Shown in pieces: positions 60,561 through 64,000 of a stretch of 64,000 nucleotides of DNA. The position numbers and the translations under genes were made by a program. The notes beneath the pieces were generated by a model. It saw only the letters and a program-made list of their open reading frames with translations, had not been told where the DNA came from and ran no database searches. How positions within the stretch are numbered: the first letter of the stretch is position 1; every line of letters starts with the position of its first letter. The stretch lies in NCBI GenBank assembly GCA_963662155.1, contig OY759266.1, positions 2,750,639 through 2,814,638 on the forward strand, in the 5' to 3' direction. Source of the DNA: Lamellibrachia columna (Eukaryota; Annelida; Polychaeta; Sabellida; Siboglinidae).

Positions 60561-60836
60561 TACGTACGAGCTTGTGTGCGTGCGTGCGTGCGTACGTGCG
60601 TGCGTACCCACTGCTACGACGTTTCGACAAACTCTGACTGCCTTCTTCAGTTACCGAACCGCCGTTATACTGAGTTCATTTTTATTACTGTTTAAAAAAA
60701 GTTTTTTTTGTATTACTCATACCAACTTTTTTCTTTCATAAATTTGTGAACCGAATAAGTATAATATATGAATAATTACATATTGTTTACAAATAAAACT
60801 TACAAGTATCAGATATAAGCGCGCCACACAAAAATT

Positions 60837-61281
60837 AAACATTGCTTGTCTATCGATTAGCCAATGACTTCCATGTACACTCGCCAGTTGGAGCCAGTTT
60901 CTTTGGATGACAACCTTTTAAAATCTGTTTAACAAGTTTATAGTTGCTACTGGCTTTGAGGGATGACAATCTTGTTAAATCTTTTTAACATGTTTATAAC
61001 TGCTACTGGCCTTGAGATATGACAATCTTCTTAAATCTTTTTAACATGTTTATAGCTGCTGCTGGCCTTGAGGGATGACAATCTTGTTAAATCTTTTTAA
61101 CATGTTTATAGCTATTACTGGTCTTGTGGGATGACAATCTTGTTAAATCTTTTTAACATGTTTATAACTGCTACTGGCCTTGAGATATGACAATCTTCTT
61201 AAATCTTTTTAACATGTTTATAGCTGCTGTTGGCCTTGAGGGATGACAATCTTGTTAAATCTTTTTAACATGTTTATAGCT
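60837..61281 (+). mobile_element. CR1-like LINE 3' UTR expanded into a 56-bp array
   Basis: Starts with the family's 3' UTR (ctatcgattagccaatgact). From 60905 a 56-bp unit (ggatgacaatcttgttaaat, ctttttaacatgtttatagc, tgctactggccttgag) repeats about 6.7 times. The atgacaatcttgttaaat core corresponds to the 3' terminal segment seen in the other copies (atggcaatcttgttaaat). Confidence 0.85.
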
Positions 61282-61378
61282 TGAGCAGGCACCAAATAAC
61301 AGCGGTCTACCAAACCCTGCTTCACGTGTTTCGTAGACGTCTAGTTCAATTTATGCGAAACTCTCGTTACTAATGAAC

Positions 61379-62520
<1,142 letters not shown>

Positions 62521-63796
62521 AAATGATCAAATAGTTCCATGAATATATTAATGTTTCATACGTAACCGTAAGGTACTTTCGAACTCAGAAGTGTTATGAA
62601 CATCAGTGTGAGTGCAAGTGCGAATCATGAGTAACGGTTGCTTTTTTTTTCTCAGAAATTCTATTGAGCGTCTAATGGAACACGACACTTCTCACAGTTT
62701 CTTCTTATTTCTTTTACAACCTTCTTCGTTCTTCGAAAGAAAACGAACCTCGAATGAACTTATGACTGATTCTCTTCTGTCTCCGTGGTGCTATCATATT
62801 TGGCAAATGTTATCCTTCGAGTATACGACGGAAAACTACTGTGTCATATTGTAATTCGTTAAATATATGGAGTAGTATTTTTTTGACAATTTTCGAAACA
62901 AGCTTCGATCATATTCATCAGTTTTATCCATTTGATCGACATTTGAGATGGAATATATGAAGCTATGTTTGTAATGTTTTAAGCTATCGCAGGGCTTGGG
63001 TTAGTTATGCTATCCAAACCAACTATTATTCTAAATAATAAATGAATAAATTAACACTGAACTTAATTTATCATAACGAATAAACCAATAGAGAATTATC
63101 ATATATACATTGTTTCAATTTATGTTAATCTTGAATTGCTTTTGGCGTTTTCAATTGATCCACACCAGCTCCAATAGACACAAACTTCCTGTGTTGACAA
63201 ACAAGTTCTTGCAAGTTGCCTAAGAGCTCAAATATAATTAATTTGTATTAAAGGTTGCTTATGGAATAGGGAACCTAGTACAACATCCATTGCCCTTTGG
63301 TCGTTCTCCGGTTTCAGTGTCTGCGAGGTTTCATACAGTGGCTCTCTTTTACTGATGGCATCTGGCAGGATGTTCATCATCCACGTCAATGACTCAGCAG
63401 TCAGATGTAGTGTGTCCGTTTACTTTCTTATGAATTGCAAAAGTATGCGGCGATGAATGCGGTTTATTGAGGTTTCTCGGTGCACCGACAACCAACAACG
63501 TGGAATTGTTATTAGTGGCGAAATCGCATCTTGACGGGTGTTTCCGTGACTGTTTTGCTAAATGTCGTCTGCGCGGCGAGAGCGGCTTGATACGTTACTG
63601 AGCTGGCGTAAGATTACGCGCGGAGGGAGCTGTGTCGCCGGTTGGGGTGAGCCAGTGACAGTACTGGGATATCGTTTTCCACCGAAGCTTTGAATCAATA
63701 TTAATAAATTTCACTGAACCTTGGTTCACAAAAGATCGTTTTACTGGTTAGCGTTTCTACCGAAAATATCTTTCCCTTATTTTATGGATTTTTTTC
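62521..63796. other. Unique sequence, no gene recognised
   Basis: About 1.3 kb without arrays. An 80-aa + frame at 62612-62854 has no recognisable domain. Confidence 0.5.
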
Positions 63797-63946
63797 CGTA
63801 CACTGCCATTCGTTGAACAACTTGACGACGACGTCACCGCGCAGACGTACACCGCCATACGTTGAACAACTCGACGACGACGTCACCGCGCAGACGTACA
63901 CCACCATACGTTGAACAACTCGACGACGACGTCACCGCGCAGACGC
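63797..63946. repeat. 49-bp minisatellite, 3 units
   Basis: The unit is gtacaccgccatacgttgaa followed by caactcgacgacgacgtcac and cgcgcagac. Confidence 0.95.
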
Positions 63947-64000
63947 TTTCAGTTAAACGCTGTCTTCAATCAGAATAGTCCAAGATATTCAAGACTACTA

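Overview
This is eukaryotic, invertebrate-type genomic DNA. The evidence is a spliced gene with GT/AG introns, several 5'-truncated non-LTR retrotransposons, hAT-type DNA transposon debris and a very high load of mini- and microsatellites. There is no bacterial-style gene packing and no operon. I cannot name the species. The retrotransposon types and repeat density would suit a marine invertebrate such as a mollusc, annelid or amphioxus, but that is a guess.

The only host gene I can defend is a CRIP1-like LIM-domain protein on the + strand. Its last three coding exons lie at 12184-12278, 13388-13445 and 14061-14104, with matching splice phases and a candidate poly(A) signal near 14552. The first coding exon, which should supply the start codon and the first two zinc-binding cysteines, was not found. 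Intron 1 ends with a 1-kb array of 46-bp repeats that stops about 50 bases before the exon 2 acceptor.

Transposon content: an L2/CR1-group LINE lies at 22612-25490 (-), and its reverse transcriptase motif GVPQGSVLGP has been amplified in frame into 34 complete units of 39 bp. A CR1-like LINE at 26914-28424 (-) is broken in its readable part by only one stop codon. Shorter relatives of it lie at 22079-22570, 42692-43095, 60837-61281 and 61379-62520 (all +). A second L2-group LINE lies at 57365-59262 (+). Small LINE 3' fragments lie at 28450-28640 and 28985-29300 (-). A hAT element at 45658-47202 has terminal inverted repeats and an 8-bp target-site duplication with one mismatch. A hAT/ZNF862-like N-terminal fragment lies at 38065-38690 (+). 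Two long inverted-repeat (foldback) elements of one family lie at 32707-34985 and 52470-53705, and a small foldback with a TA-repeat core lies at 16340-16560.

Tandem repeats: adding my own array estimates gives about 23 kb, roughly a third of the window. Units run from 2 to 98 bp. The largest arrays are at 1-1341 (98 bp, with an 8-unit higher-order period), 2193-4941 (30 bp), 11124-12135 (46 bp), 17385-18595 (20 bp), 23030-24373 (39 bp), 38869-41323 (75 bp) and 53903-55372 (80 bp). Most long open reading frames are by-products of arrays whose period is a multiple of three, or whose short unit lacks stops, and are not genes. Several arrays clearly arose from transposon sequence: an RT motif, a LINE 3' end, a foldback arm, and a codon run within a LINE. 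That recurring capture of transposon sequence into tandem arrays is the main theme of the window.
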